Below are positions 32,408 through 40,184 of a DNA stretch of 40,237 nt, one piece after another. Below the pieces are notes generated by a model. The model did not search any database and was not told where the DNA came from. It saw only the letters and a program-made list of their open reading frames with translations. The DNA comes from an uncultured Acetatifactor sp. (GTDB lineage: Bacteria; Bacillota; Clostridia; Lachnospirales; Lachnospiraceae): the NCBI GenBank assembly GCA_910587555.1, contig CAJULV010000037.1, forward strand, positions 1 through 40,237. Reading direction: 5' to 3'. Position 1 is the stretch's first letter, and each line of letters opens with the position of its first letter. Position numbers and translations under genes: made by a program.

Positions 32408-33422
32408 CGATCTCGTCACCTCCGCCTCTGGAAATTACAATCTCTCCGGTATCCTCCAGCTTCCGGATAATGTTGACGATCTTCTGCTGTGCCTCCTCCA
32501 CGTCTTTCATTCGAACAGGACCCATAAAGTCCATATCCTCCTTAATCATAACGGCCAGACGCTTGGATACGTTATTGAATATCGCATTCTTGACTTCTTC
32601 ATTTGCATTCTTCAATGCCACGGCCAGATCATTATTCTCCACGTCACGCAGCACACGCTGTATTGCTCTGTCGTCCAAAAGCAGAATGTCTTCGAATACG
32701 AACATTTTCTTTCTGATTTCTTCCGCCAGTTCCGGCACTTCCACTTCCAGAGTCTCCATAATGTGGCGTTCCGTACCGCGGTCCACCGTATTCAGGATCT
32801 CCACAACGGCATCCACGCCGCCGATGATGGTGTAATCCTGGTTGACAAGGCTTGCAAGCCTGGATTCCAGCACTTTCTCCACCTCCTTGATAATCTCGGG
32901 GCTGGTGCGGTCCATAACGGCGATACGCCTGGCCACATCCGCCTGCTTCTCGGGAGGCAGTGCGGACACTATCTGCGCCGCCTGCGAGGGCGCCAGATAG
33001 GACAGAATCAATGCAACCGTCTGCGGATGCTCATCCTGTATAAAGTTGATCAGCTGGCTTGCATCCGTCTTACGCAAAAATTCGAAAGGCTTCACCTGCA
33101 GCGACGCCGTCAGCTTGCCGATGACATCCATCGCCTTCTCGGCACCCAGTGCTTTCTCCAGCAGATCCTTGGCGTAACCGATACCGCCTTCCGCAATATA
33201 CTGCTGTGCCAGGCAGACCTCGTAGAACTCATTGATCACTTCTTCCTTCACCTGGGGCGTCACGCTTCTGGTGTTGGCAATCTCCAGTGTCAATTCCTCT
33301 ATCTCTTCTTCCTTCAAATGCTTAAAGATACCGGCAGAACGCTCCGGCCCAAGGGATATCAGAAGGATGGCCGCTCTTTGAAGCCCCTTGATTTCCCCCT
33401 CGTTTCCTGCAGTCTTTGCCAT
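32400..33422 (-). CDS. fliG: Flagellar motor switch protein FliG
   Basis: FliG links the MS ring to the C ring and generates torque against MotA. The 340-residue protein has the N-terminal FliF-binding domain (about 10-100), the middle domain with the conserved EHPQ motif (INFIQDEHPQTVALILSYL, about 125-143), and a C-terminal domain with the charged torque helix (RAIQRVLRDVENNDLAVALK, about 275-294). Length is typical. A GAGGT site precedes the ATG at about 9 nt. It follows fliF by 15 bp. Confidence 0.97.
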   Translation of the reverse strand: MAKTAGNEGEIKGLQRAAILLISLGPERSAGIFKHLKEEEIEELTLEIANTRSVTPQVKEEVINEFYEVCLAQQYIAEGGIGYAKDLLEKALGAEKAMDVIGKLTASLQVKPFEFLRKTDASQLINFIQDEHPQTVALILSYLAPSQAAQIVSALPPEKQADVARRIAVMDRTSPEIIKEVEKVLESRLASLVNQDYTIIGGVDAVVEILNTVDRGTERHIMETLEVEVPELAEEIRKKMFVFEDILLLDDRAIQRVLRDVENNDLAVALKNANEEVKNAIFNNVSKRLAVMIKEDMDFMGPVRMKDVEEAQQKIVNIIRKLEDTGEIVISRGGGDEIVV

Positions 33423-33437
33423 AAACTATGTACCTCG

Positions 33438-35045
33438 CTAATTCCAGTCTTCGTTCAACCAGTTCCGCAGCAGATTCGCCGCCGCTTCCGGATTCTCATC
33501 CACAAACTTCTCAACCATCTTGCGCGTCTCGGACTTGGCTTCCAGATCAATATCCTCCACAGTAGACTCCGGCTGGGTAGACTGGAGAATATCCTCCACA
33601 GGAAGTTCCTTCTCTTCCTCCACGGCCTTCTTCCTGGGTCCCATGCTGCGCAGAATCACAAACGCCAGCAGTGCCAGAATCAGCACAATCATAACGATGC
33701 TCGTGATATCCGTCGCATTGACGCTGAAGCCTTCCTTATCATGAAAAACAGGCTCCTCGTAGGCAACAATGGTAATCTTATCCTCACTGATACCGCTGGC
33801 ATTTGCCACCAGCTTGATAAATTCGGGATCCACTTCCTGTTTGATACTGGCTCTGTTCTCTTCCTTGAAATCTTCCCAGGTTATGCCGTCCAAAAGCCCC
33901 TGCCGTTCCACAAGTTCTTCGGAATACTCACGATAGCGTATCATGGACACCGAGAGGGAAGAATTCTCATAGTTGATGCTTCCCGCCGGCCCGTCAGTAA
34001 TGGTATCCGACACATTCAGCTGATAGTCCGTGCTTGACTCGCTTAAGCTGCTGGACCCTCCGCTGTAATCAGGATTCACATACCCCGTCATATCCTCCCC
34101 GTTGGAGTCCGTTCCCGGAACGCCCTCCACGCCGTTGGTGGTCTCTTCCGTCACCAGATCCTGATGGGTTATGTAACCGTTGGGGTTTTCATTGTACGTA
34201 TAGTACTCGGTCACGTGCTTGGTATAATTCGCAAAGTTCACATCCAGGTGGCTTGCCACCTCGATCAGCAGATACTGTTTTGTCCCCAGCAGTACCTTCT
34301 TCACTTCGTTTGTCATCCAGAGGGATGCCTGTTTCTGAAGCTCCTGCATGGAATTGGCAATTCCCATGGTGGAATACTCGTCGCCGCCCGCAAACAGAAC
34401 ATTCATGTTCTGGTCCACAATGGTAATATTGGCCGTAGTATCATTCCCCACGCATGTAGCCGCGCTCCTGGCCATCGCCGCAGCATTTGCCGCCGTGAAC
34501 GTATCATCCACCGTCACGATGATGGACACATAGGATTCCTGCTTCGTCTCACTGAGCCTTCCGGTATTCTGTGCCAGCGTCAGCTTTACTTCCACGTCCT
34601 TCACAGGCGATGCCTGCCGGAACATGTTCTCCATATATTTGGCCAGAAATATCGTGTTCTGATTGTTCCTGTCCGCCGATGTAGTGGACATACCCACATC
34701 CACATAATCATTGTATTTCAGGTCGTCCGGCACATATCCTTCCGCAGCAATCGCTAGGTTCGCCTCCGGCAGCTGATCCCTCAATACCTCTACCGTCCTC
34801 GCATCCGCAGACTCCTGATGTGTGATGCCTGCCCCGTCAAGAATCTTCACAATCTCCGCCGCGGTAGTGGTGTTCTCATAGGTACCAAGCCTGGTGTAGT
34901 CAGGCCTGGTAAAAGTAAATATAATGATGACAAAGGTGAATACAACAGCCGCAGCTATTACTATGATTATGGTCTTCTGCCTGCTGGTAAATTTATTCCA
35001 CCATTCCAGTATTTTTCCTGGTATCTCTTTTAGCTTGTCAGCCAT
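33438..35045 (-). CDS. fliF: Flagellar MS-ring protein FliF
   Basis: FliF forms the membrane MS ring on which the flagellum is built. The 535-residue protein has two membrane helices (about 24-46 and 446-468). The periplasmic ring-building motifs lie between them (TRPDYTRLGTYENTTTAAEI and QNTIFLAKYMENMFRQASPV). The cytoplasmic C-terminal helix that binds FliG is also present (NPEAAANLLRNWLNED, near the end). Length is within range. GGAGAG precedes the ATG. Confidence 0.97.
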   Translation of the reverse strand: MADKLKEIPGKILEWWNKFTSRQKTIIIVIAAAVVFTFVIIIFTFTRPDYTRLGTYENTTTAAEIVKILDGAGITHQESADARTVEVLRDQLPEANLAIAAEGYVPDDLKYNDYVDVGMSTTSADRNNQNTIFLAKYMENMFRQASPVKDVEVKLTLAQNTGRLSETKQESYVSIIVTVDDTFTAANAAAMARSAATCVGNDTTANITIVDQNMNVLFAGGDEYSTMGIANSMQELQKQASLWMTNEVKKVLLGTKQYLLIEVASHLDVNFANYTKHVTEYYTYNENPNGYITHQDLVTEETTNGVEGVPGTDSNGEDMTGYVNPDYSGGSSSLSESSTDYQLNVSDTITDGPAGSINYENSSLSVSMIRYREYSEELVERQGLLDGITWEDFKEENRASIKQEVDPEFIKLVANASGISEDKITIVAYEEPVFHDKEGFSVNATDITSIVMIVLILALLAFVILRSMGPRKKAVEEEKELPVEDILQSTQPESTVEDIDLEAKSETRKMVEKFVDENPEAAANLLRNWLNEDWN

Positions 35046-35119
35046 GGTACTTCTCTCCTAGTCATATCTAAATTCCTCATTTCAACACACTTCTGCGGCG
35101 TCCGTGCCATCGCCTTCCG

Positions 35120-35464
35120 TTAAATCTGCATCTGCATGAGTTCTTTATATGCGTCCAAAAGTTTATCCCTGACAGCTACCGTATACTGCAGGGCTGTCGA
35201 AGCCTTCTGCAGGGCAATGGTCAGGTCATGGGCATTCTCCGTCTCTCCCAGTGCAAACTTAATGTTCATATCTTCCGCGTCGGAAAGATATTCATTTGTG
35301 GTCTTGATATTGTTGATGGCGGAATTTAAAAAAGCATCAAATAAAGTACCATCTGCCTTATCTTCCTTATCCGTAAGAATTCCGGTAAAAGATGTCCGTC
35401 CTGACGGAGCCAGTTCCTTGACTCCGCCCAGTCCATTCACTGGTGTAATCGCTGCTAAATCCAT
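35120..35464 (-). CDS. fliE: Flagellar hook-basal body complex protein FliE
   Basis: FliE joins the MS ring to the proximal rod and is the first exported rod protein. From ATG 35464 (AGGAAGGG about 10 nt upstream) it has 114 residues. A variable N-terminus is followed by the conserved helical C-terminus (HDLTIALQKASTALQYTVAV then RDKLLDAYKELMQMQI). An upstream in-frame ATG at 35494 has no binding site and is rejected. It is the third gene of the operon, after flgBC, as usual. Confidence 0.95.
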   Translation of the reverse strand: MDLAAITPVNGLGGVKELAPSGRTSFTGILTDKEDKADGTLFDAFLNSAINNIKTTNEYLSDAEDMNIKFALGETENAHDLTIALQKASTALQYTVAVRDKLLDAYKELMQMQI

Positions 35465-35506
35465 AATATGTATGCCCTTCCTTATCAAAATCACAACACT
35501 ATGCTA

Positions 35507-36022
35507 CTATGACCCGATTTCCAGTCCCCTCTGCACAATCGCCTTGGTAGCGTTGAAAGCAGTGGCGTTTGCTTCGTAAGCGCGGCTTGCGTCTATCATA
35601 TTGGTCATCTCTGTGATAATGTTCACATTGGGATAAGTCACATAGCCGTTTTCGTCTGCATCGGGATGGGAAGGATCATATACCATGTTCATCTCCGTCA
35701 CATGGTCTTCATACAGTCTGTTCACTCTGACGCCGTTCCCTGTATATCCCACCCCTGTATGTGTATGCGCCACCTCGTGGGTATGTGACTTGGTCCCAGC
35801 TGTCCCGGAGGTAGAATGTATATGTCTCTGCCATCCCAGAATGTGTTCAAAAGAAGCCCGGTTGGATTTCTCCGAAAAAGAGACCACTTTTCTGCGGTAG
35901 GGTGTACCATCCGCCGTCCTCGTTGTATTTGCATTGGCCACATTTTCAGAAATGACATCCATGCGGTATCTCTCGGCCGTCATGCCTGTAGCATTGATAT
36001 TAAAAGCAGAAAACATGCTCAT
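35507..36022 (-). CDS. flgC: Flagellar proximal rod protein FlgC
   Basis: FlgC is a proximal rod subunit. The 171-residue protein has the conserved N-terminus (FSAFNINATGMTAERYRMDV, then SENVANANTTRT) and the C-terminal helix (EMTNMIDASRAYEANATAFN). It is longer than the usual 135-150 residues because residues ~62-92 form a histidine-rich insertion with six His in 22 residues (H67, H69, H80, H82, H86, H88). GAGGAG lies 7 nt before the ATG. Confidence 0.96.
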   Translation of the reverse strand: MSMFSAFNINATGMTAERYRMDVISENVANANTTRTADGTPYRRKVVSFSEKSNRASFEHILGWQRHIHSTSGTAGTKSHTHEVAHTHTGVGYTGNGVRVNRLYEDHVTEMNMVYDPSHPDADENGYVTYPNVNIITEMTNMIDASRAYEANATAFNATKAIVQRGLEIGS

Positions 36023-36103
36023 ATTCTGGCTCCTCTCTCAAAATAACAATATAAGAAAACACGACTCAAAACAGTATCAGGAAAAGTACCTGCCCACAGG
36101 CCC

Positions 36104-36493
36104 TTATTTCATCACGGTCTGTAAATTCAGAAACTCCTGGTTGATTCCCACCATAAGCCCCTGATACTTCAGCTGGTTCTCCGCCAGCATAACCCCTTCC
36201 GTATCCACATCCACATTATTCTTATCCAGTCGGTAAGAATAGCTTCCATGATCCGTAAATACGGTGGGACGCAGTCTGTCTGCATTAAGTCCGGCCACCT
36301 TCGCATCCATAGTCTCAAAACGACAGCTGCCCAATGCCCGCTTCAGCACAGACTCAAAGGCCACATCCTGCCTTTTATAACCCGGCGTATCCACATTGGC
36401 AAGATTATTCCCGATCGCGTCATTCCGAAGCCAGCTGGCATCTGCCGCCTTATCCAGTACGTTCACATAGTCGAATACACTTGACTGAAACAT
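36104..36493 (-). CDS. flgB: Flagellar proximal rod protein FlgB
   Basis: FlgB is a proximal rod subunit and the first gene of the fla/che operon. The 129-residue protein has the signature RNDAIGNNLANVDTPGYKRQ (about residues 23-42) and a C-terminal helix (ENQLKYQGLMVGINQEFLNL). Length is standard. AAAGGAG precedes the ATG by 6 nt. A 366-bp gap with a probable promoter and repeated boxes lies upstream, then codY. Confidence 0.96.
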   Translation of the reverse strand: MFQSSVFDYVNVLDKAADASWLRNDAIGNNLANVDTPGYKRQDVAFESVLKRALGSCRFETMDAKVAGLNADRLRPTVFTDHGSYSYRLDKNNVDVDTEGVMLAENQLKYQGLMVGINQEFLNLQTVMK

Positions 36494-36567
36494 TTTCTTC
36501 TCCTTTCACTACACCTCATCTATCGTAAACCAAACATCATAGGTATGTTATTCTGTCAACTCACTAT

Positions 36568-36596
36568 ATTATAGTAAATCCCCTTAAATTACAATA
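36568..36596 (-). promoter_or_regulatory. probable promoter of the fla/che operon
   Basis: The minus strand has a perfect TATAAT (36568-36573), about 75 bp before the flgB ATG. The -35 is weaker: TATTGT with a 17-bp spacer (36591-36596) or TTGTAA with 15 bp (36589-36594). A weak -35 fits a promoter that is controlled by an activator or repressor. A copy of GGGGATT (36577-36583) lies inside the spacer. Confidence 0.55.
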
Positions 36597-36665
36597 CATA
36601 AAATCTAAAATCCCCGCATTTTACCCATGAAAATATTGCCAGAAACGAAAACAATCCCCGCATTT
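36577..36665 (-). promoter_or_regulatory. three GGGGATT boxes upstream of flgB (candidate operator)
   Basis: AAATGCGGGGATT occurs twice as an exact 13-bp direct repeat (36653-36665 and 36609-36621, 44 bp apart). A shorter GGGGATT copy lies within the putative promoter spacer (36577-36583, 32 bp on). All three have the same orientation. The spacing and position suggest binding sites of a regulator, unidentified here. They do not resemble the CodY box. Confidence 0.4.
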
Positions 36666-36671
36666 AACAAG

Positions 36672-36739
36672 AAAAAAGGACTTATTGACAACAAAAAAAC
36701 TCTCTGAATTCTTATTGCCATATTAGAATAAGTCCTTTT
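36672..36739 (-). terminator. long-loop inverted repeat after codY (terminator or attenuator)
   Basis: Perfect 13-bp arms AAAAGGACTTATT (36674-36686) and AATAAGTCCTTTT (36727-36739) enclose 40 nt. On the minus strand the stem is followed by T residues, as in a terminator for codY. The loop contains a second AATAA that could pair with the TTATT of the first arm, giving an alternative smaller hairpin. The long loop is unusual for a simple terminator. Confidence 0.6.
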
Positions 36740-36859
36740 ATCCACCGCCGCAGCACGCTGTGCCGGTCCAAATCCGTTTGTGTATGTATTCCATTTTCTC
36801 TGTAAACTCACCTGCAAAAATGTCGTTCCAAGCCGTCTCTCCGCCTTCCCGGCAAATCC

Positions 36860-37648
36860 TCACTCATGCCGGCTCTGACGCTTCAATTCGTCAATCTCGT
36901 CAAACACCACATCGTTCAGCACTTTAATGTACGTCCCTTTCATGCCGGAAGAACGCGACTCAATGACGCCTGCGCTCTCAAACTTCCTCAGGGCATTGAC
37001 GATAACGGAGCGGGTGATTCCCACCCTGTCGGCTATCTTGCTGGCCACCAATATGCCTTCCATCCCGTTCAGTTCATCAAAAATATGTGTAATGGCCTCC
37101 ATCTCCGAAAACGAAAGCGTACCGATTGCCGATTTCACTACCGCCACCTTGCGGCTTTCCTCCGCATTCTCTTCGCTTACCGCCCGCAGCATCTCAAGTC
37201 CCACCACCGTGGTACCGTACTCACACAATATAATATCGTCTATGTCATACTGAACGTCGCATTTATAGATAAATAATGTACCCAGCCTTTCTCCGGCAAT
37301 GTCAATAGGCGTGATAATCGCCTGGAATTTCTTTACATCCGTGCTTTCAAATCCCAGGGTAGCCAAATTTACGTTTTCCTTGGTGGAAAGTACGCCCAGA
37401 AGCCGTTCGTTCAGCATGGAATCCACAAATCCTCCCACCTTCTCATCAATCAGCTCCGTAATTGGCTGCACACCTTCCGCCATACCAATCCCCAGTACCT
37501 TGCCCTTGCGGCTGATAACCAGGACATTCGAATTCAAAATCTCCCGCATCACCGTACAGATATCATTAAATACCACTTTACTGGAATTATTATTATGCAG
37601 TAAATTACCAATTTTTCTGGTTTTATCCAGAAGCTGTACACTACTCAT
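36860..37648 (-). CDS. codY: GTP-sensing transcriptional pleiotropic repressor CodY
   Basis: CodY senses branched-chain amino acids and GTP and represses adaptive genes, often including motility, in rich conditions. From ATG 37648 (GGAGGG 6 nt upstream) it has 262 residues, the family's size. An N-terminal GAF domain (about 1-155, SVQLLDKTRKIGNLLHNN start) precedes a winged helix-turn-helix (about 200-255) with the near-invariant RVGITRSVIVNALRKFESAG recognition region. Upstream in-frame starts lack a spaced binding site. It lies directly before the flagellar operon, as in B. subtilis. Confidence 0.97.
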   Translation of the reverse strand: MSSVQLLDKTRKIGNLLHNNNSSKVVFNDICTVMREILNSNVLVISRKGKVLGIGMAEGVQPITELIDEKVGGFVDSMLNERLLGVLSTKENVNLATLGFESTDVKKFQAIITPIDIAGERLGTLFIYKCDVQYDIDDIILCEYGTTVVGLEMLRAVSEENAEESRKVAVVKSAIGTLSFSEMEAITHIFDELNGMEGILVASKIADRVGITRSVIVNALRKFESAGVIESRSSGMKGTYIKVLNDVVFDEIDELKRQSRHE

Positions 37649-37771
37649 ACGCATCCCTCCATTTTGATGCCCATGGACATGCGCAATCACTTCGCACATC
37701 TTGAATTTTCGCCTGGGAGACTAACAAAACAAAGGGATGCTCAGCGACCGCTTACTCTGCTGACAACCTAC

Positions 37772-37800
37772 AGTATATCACAAAAAGCACTCAATTACAA
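37772..37800 (-). promoter_or_regulatory. sigma-A promoter of codY
   Basis: On the minus strand TTGTAA (37795-37800) and TATACT (37772-37777) are 17 bp apart, about 125 bp upstream of the codY ATG. No convincing topA terminator lies in the gap, so read-through from topA is also likely. Confidence 0.65.
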
Positions 37801-37819
37801 TGTAAAACTCTTATTTTTT

Positions 37820-39913
37820 TTAATCATGACTTTTCGACAATTCAGCCAATACATTATACCCGCATTCCGCATTGGCACACACTAATTTATTACCTTTTTC
37901 CAACAGGGAAGAGCCACATTTCGGGCAAATTTCCCCGGACGGCTTCTGCCATACCATAAAATCACAGTCAGGATTACCAATGCAGCCGTAATATTTTCTC
38001 CCTTTTTTTGTCTTCTTCAGGACGATATCCCTGCCGCATTTCGGACATGCCACACCGATTTTTTCAAAATAAGGCTTGGTATTCCGGCATTCCGGAAATC
38101 CCGGACAGGCCAGAAAACGCCCGTGCGGGCCGTACTTAATCACCATCTGCCTTCCGCAGAGTTCACATACCTCGTCGCTGACCTCATCCTCAATGGATAT
38201 GTGTTCCAATGCTTTCTCGGCCGTCTGCACGGCCTCCTCCAGGTCAGGATAGAAATTGGACACCACCGTCTTCCATTTGACACTGCCCTCCTCCACGCCG
38301 TCCAGCAGTTCCTCCATACCGGCAGTGAAATGTACATCCACAATGGCGGGAAAGGCTTCTTTCATCATACTGTTTACGGCTTCTCCCAGCTCCGTCACAT
38401 AGAGATTCTTCCCCTCCTTGACCACATAATGCCTGGCAATTATCAAGGTAATGGTAGGCGCATAAGTACTGGGGCGCCCGATGCCCAGTTCCTCCAGCTC
38501 CCTCACCAGGGAAGCCTCCGTATAATGGGCGGGCGGCTGGGTAAAATGCTGCTGGGGATCAAAGGACAGAAAGCTCAGACTGCTCTCTGCGGTCAGCCCC
38601 ACAGACAGCGTATTATCTTCTTCTCTGTCGTCCTTCGGACTGTATACCTTCATAAACCCTTCAAACCGCAGGGAGGATGCCGCCACTGTAAAAACGCTGT
38701 CCACCGCCTGGATTTTTACGGAAGTCGTCTCATATTTTGCCGGACTCATACGGCTGGCCAAAAAGCGCTTCCAGATCAGCTGGTAGAGCCTGAACAGGTC
38801 TCTGGGCATCTGTTCCTTCATACTGTCAGGCGTTCTGCTTACCTCCGTAGGGCGGATTGCCTCGTGGGCATCCTGTATCTTCTTGCCCCCCTTCTTCTCC
38901 TCCTGTGGCGCGGAAAGATACTCTCCGCCATAATGCGCCGCCACAAAATCCATTGCCGCCTTCTCAGCCTCTTTCGACACCCTTGTGGAGTCCGTACGCA
39001 GATAGGTGATAAGCCCCACAGTCCCCTCTCCCTTCAGATCCACCCCTTCATAGAGCTGCTGCGCCAGCCGCATGGTCTTCTGCGTGGAGAAATTCAATGC
39101 CTTATTGGCTTCCTGCTGCAGTGTCGATGTTGTAAAGGGCAGCGGCGCCTTTTTGAGCCTCTCTCCCTTTTTCACTTCGCTCACGCTGTACTGCGCGTCT
39201 TTCAGGGACTCCATAATGGCTTCTGCCTGCTCTTTCGAGGAAATTTTCTGTTTCTCCTTTACGCTGCCGTAATACTTTGCCGTGATGGGCTTCTTCTCGC
39301 CTTTCACTTTCAGGTTGACATCCAGCGACCAGTATTCTTCCGGTATAAACGCATTGATCTCGTCTTCTCTGTCACAGATTATACGCAGCGCTACGGACTG
39401 CACCCGGCCGGCGCTTAAGCCTCTCTTGATCTTGCTCCACAGCAGCGGCGAAATCCGGTATCCCACCATGCGATCCAACAGCCGCCTGGCCTGCTGTGCA
39501 TCTACAAGGTTCATGTCAATCTCCCTTGCATTCTTCAGGGATTCCTTCACCGCGTTTTTTGTAATTTCATTGAAGGTGATCCGGTATACCTTTTTTTCCT
39601 CCAGCTTCTCCTCCAGTTTCAAAGCGTAGAGCAGATGCCAGGAAATAGCCTCCCCCTCTCTGTCAGGGTCGGTTGCGAGGTAGATTTTTTCCGCCTTCTT
39701 TACTTCCTTGCGCAAATGGGCAAGTACATCCCCCTTGCCCCGGATGGTGATATATTTCGGTTCATAATTGTGTTCAATATCAATTCCTAACGAACTTTTC
39801 GGCAAATCGCGGACATGCCCGTTGGTAGCAGCTACCTCATAATTGGAACCCAAAAACTTTTTTATCGTCTTCACTTTTGTGGGAGATTCCACAATTACCA
39901 GATATTTTGCCAT
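37820..39913 (-). CDS. topA: DNA topoisomerase I (type IA)
   Basis: The enzyme relaxes negative supercoils by single-strand passage. The protein has 697 residues from ATG 39913 (GGGGG 8 nt upstream), which gives the family N-terminus MAKYLVIVESPTK. The frame is open 48 codons further up but lacks a good start and runs over the promoter. The TOPRIM domain carries E9 and DPDREGE (82-88). The catalytic tyrosine is Y304 in GLITYLRTDST. Three C-terminal Cys4 zinc ribbons (about 570-690, e.g. CELCGRQM, CPKCGRDI, CPKCGSSL) complete it. It precedes codY, as in B. subtilis but without the intervening trmFO-xerC-hslVU. Confidence 0.97.
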   Translation of the reverse strand: MAKYLVIVESPTKVKTIKKFLGSNYEVAATNGHVRDLPKSSLGIDIEHNYEPKYITIRGKGDVLAHLRKEVKKAEKIYLATDPDREGEAISWHLLYALKLEEKLEEKKVYRITFNEITKNAVKESLKNAREIDMNLVDAQQARRLLDRMVGYRISPLLWSKIKRGLSAGRVQSVALRIICDREDEINAFIPEEYWSLDVNLKVKGEKKPITAKYYGSVKEKQKISSKEQAEAIMESLKDAQYSVSEVKKGERLKKAPLPFTTSTLQQEANKALNFSTQKTMRLAQQLYEGVDLKGEGTVGLITYLRTDSTRVSKEAEKAAMDFVAAHYGGEYLSAPQEEKKGGKKIQDAHEAIRPTEVSRTPDSMKEQMPRDLFRLYQLIWKRFLASRMSPAKYETTSVKIQAVDSVFTVAASSLRFEGFMKVYSPKDDREEDNTLSVGLTAESSLSFLSFDPQQHFTQPPAHYTEASLVRELEELGIGRPSTYAPTITLIIARHYVVKEGKNLYVTELGEAVNSMMKEAFPAIVDVHFTAGMEELLDGVEEGSVKWKTVVSNFYPDLEEAVQTAEKALEHISIEDEVSDEVCELCGRQMVIKYGPHGRFLACPGFPECRNTKPYFEKIGVACPKCGRDIVLKKTKKGRKYYGCIGNPDCDFMVWQKPSGEICPKCGSSLLEKGNKLVCANAECGYNVLAELSKSHD

Positions 39914-39986
39914 ACCAAGCCCCCTTATTTCATATAGCGTATCAGATACCATACTCTTGTCTATAATAAAATACCCCTTGTGAAAC

Positions 39987-40015
39987 AATATACACCATAA
40001 TTTAAAAAGGTGCAA
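39987..40015 (-). promoter_or_regulatory. sigma-A promoter of topA
   Basis: On the minus strand TTGCAC (40010-40015) and TATATT (39987-39992) are separated by 17 bp, about 75 bp before the topA start. The surrounding gap (39914-40133) is very A+T-rich and contains no gene that I can support. Confidence 0.7.
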
Positions 40016-40133
40016 TATTTTTATAAAAATTTCAAAAAGTATTAAAAATCTGTGCATTAAAATAAAAAATTCCGTTGAAAAAGGAAAACATAAGAAATTG
40101 GAGTAAAAATAACTCTATTTGCTGATATGTATG

Positions 40134-40179
40134 AAAAAAAGAAAAACTTTGAAATCTTTGTAAAAGGTTTCAAAGTTTT
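40134..40179 (-). terminator. terminator downstream of tRNA-Glu
   Basis: Perfect 12-bp arms AAAACTTTGAAA (40143-40154) and TTTCAAAGTTTT (40168-40179) enclose a 13-nt loop. On the minus strand they are followed by TTTTTC and seven T residues (40134-40140). The stem is A+T-rich, but the long arms and T-tract support termination of the tRNA transcript. Confidence 0.8.
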
Positions 40180-40184
40180 GTTAA

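Noticed and set aside
31971..34037. 688-codon open frame on the plus strand opposite fliF-fliG-fliH
   Set aside because: It is antisense to three genes with clear family signatures, has no ribosome binding site, and its His/Leu/Arg-rich product resembles no protein family. It is a codon-bias shadow.
36605..36817. 70-codon minus-strand ORF between codY and flgB
   Set aside because: It runs over the inverted repeat and box region, has no family match and no convincing start signal.
36494..36859. c-di-GMP riboswitch upstream of the flagellar operon
   Set aside because: Expected from some Clostridia, but I could not find the conserved GEMM core or its flanking stems. Only the inverted repeat and GGGGATT boxes are visible.
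38123..39418. 431-codon plus-strand open frame opposite topA
   Set aside because: Antisense to well-conserved topA domains, with no start signal and a low-quality Cys/Leu/Arg-rich translation.
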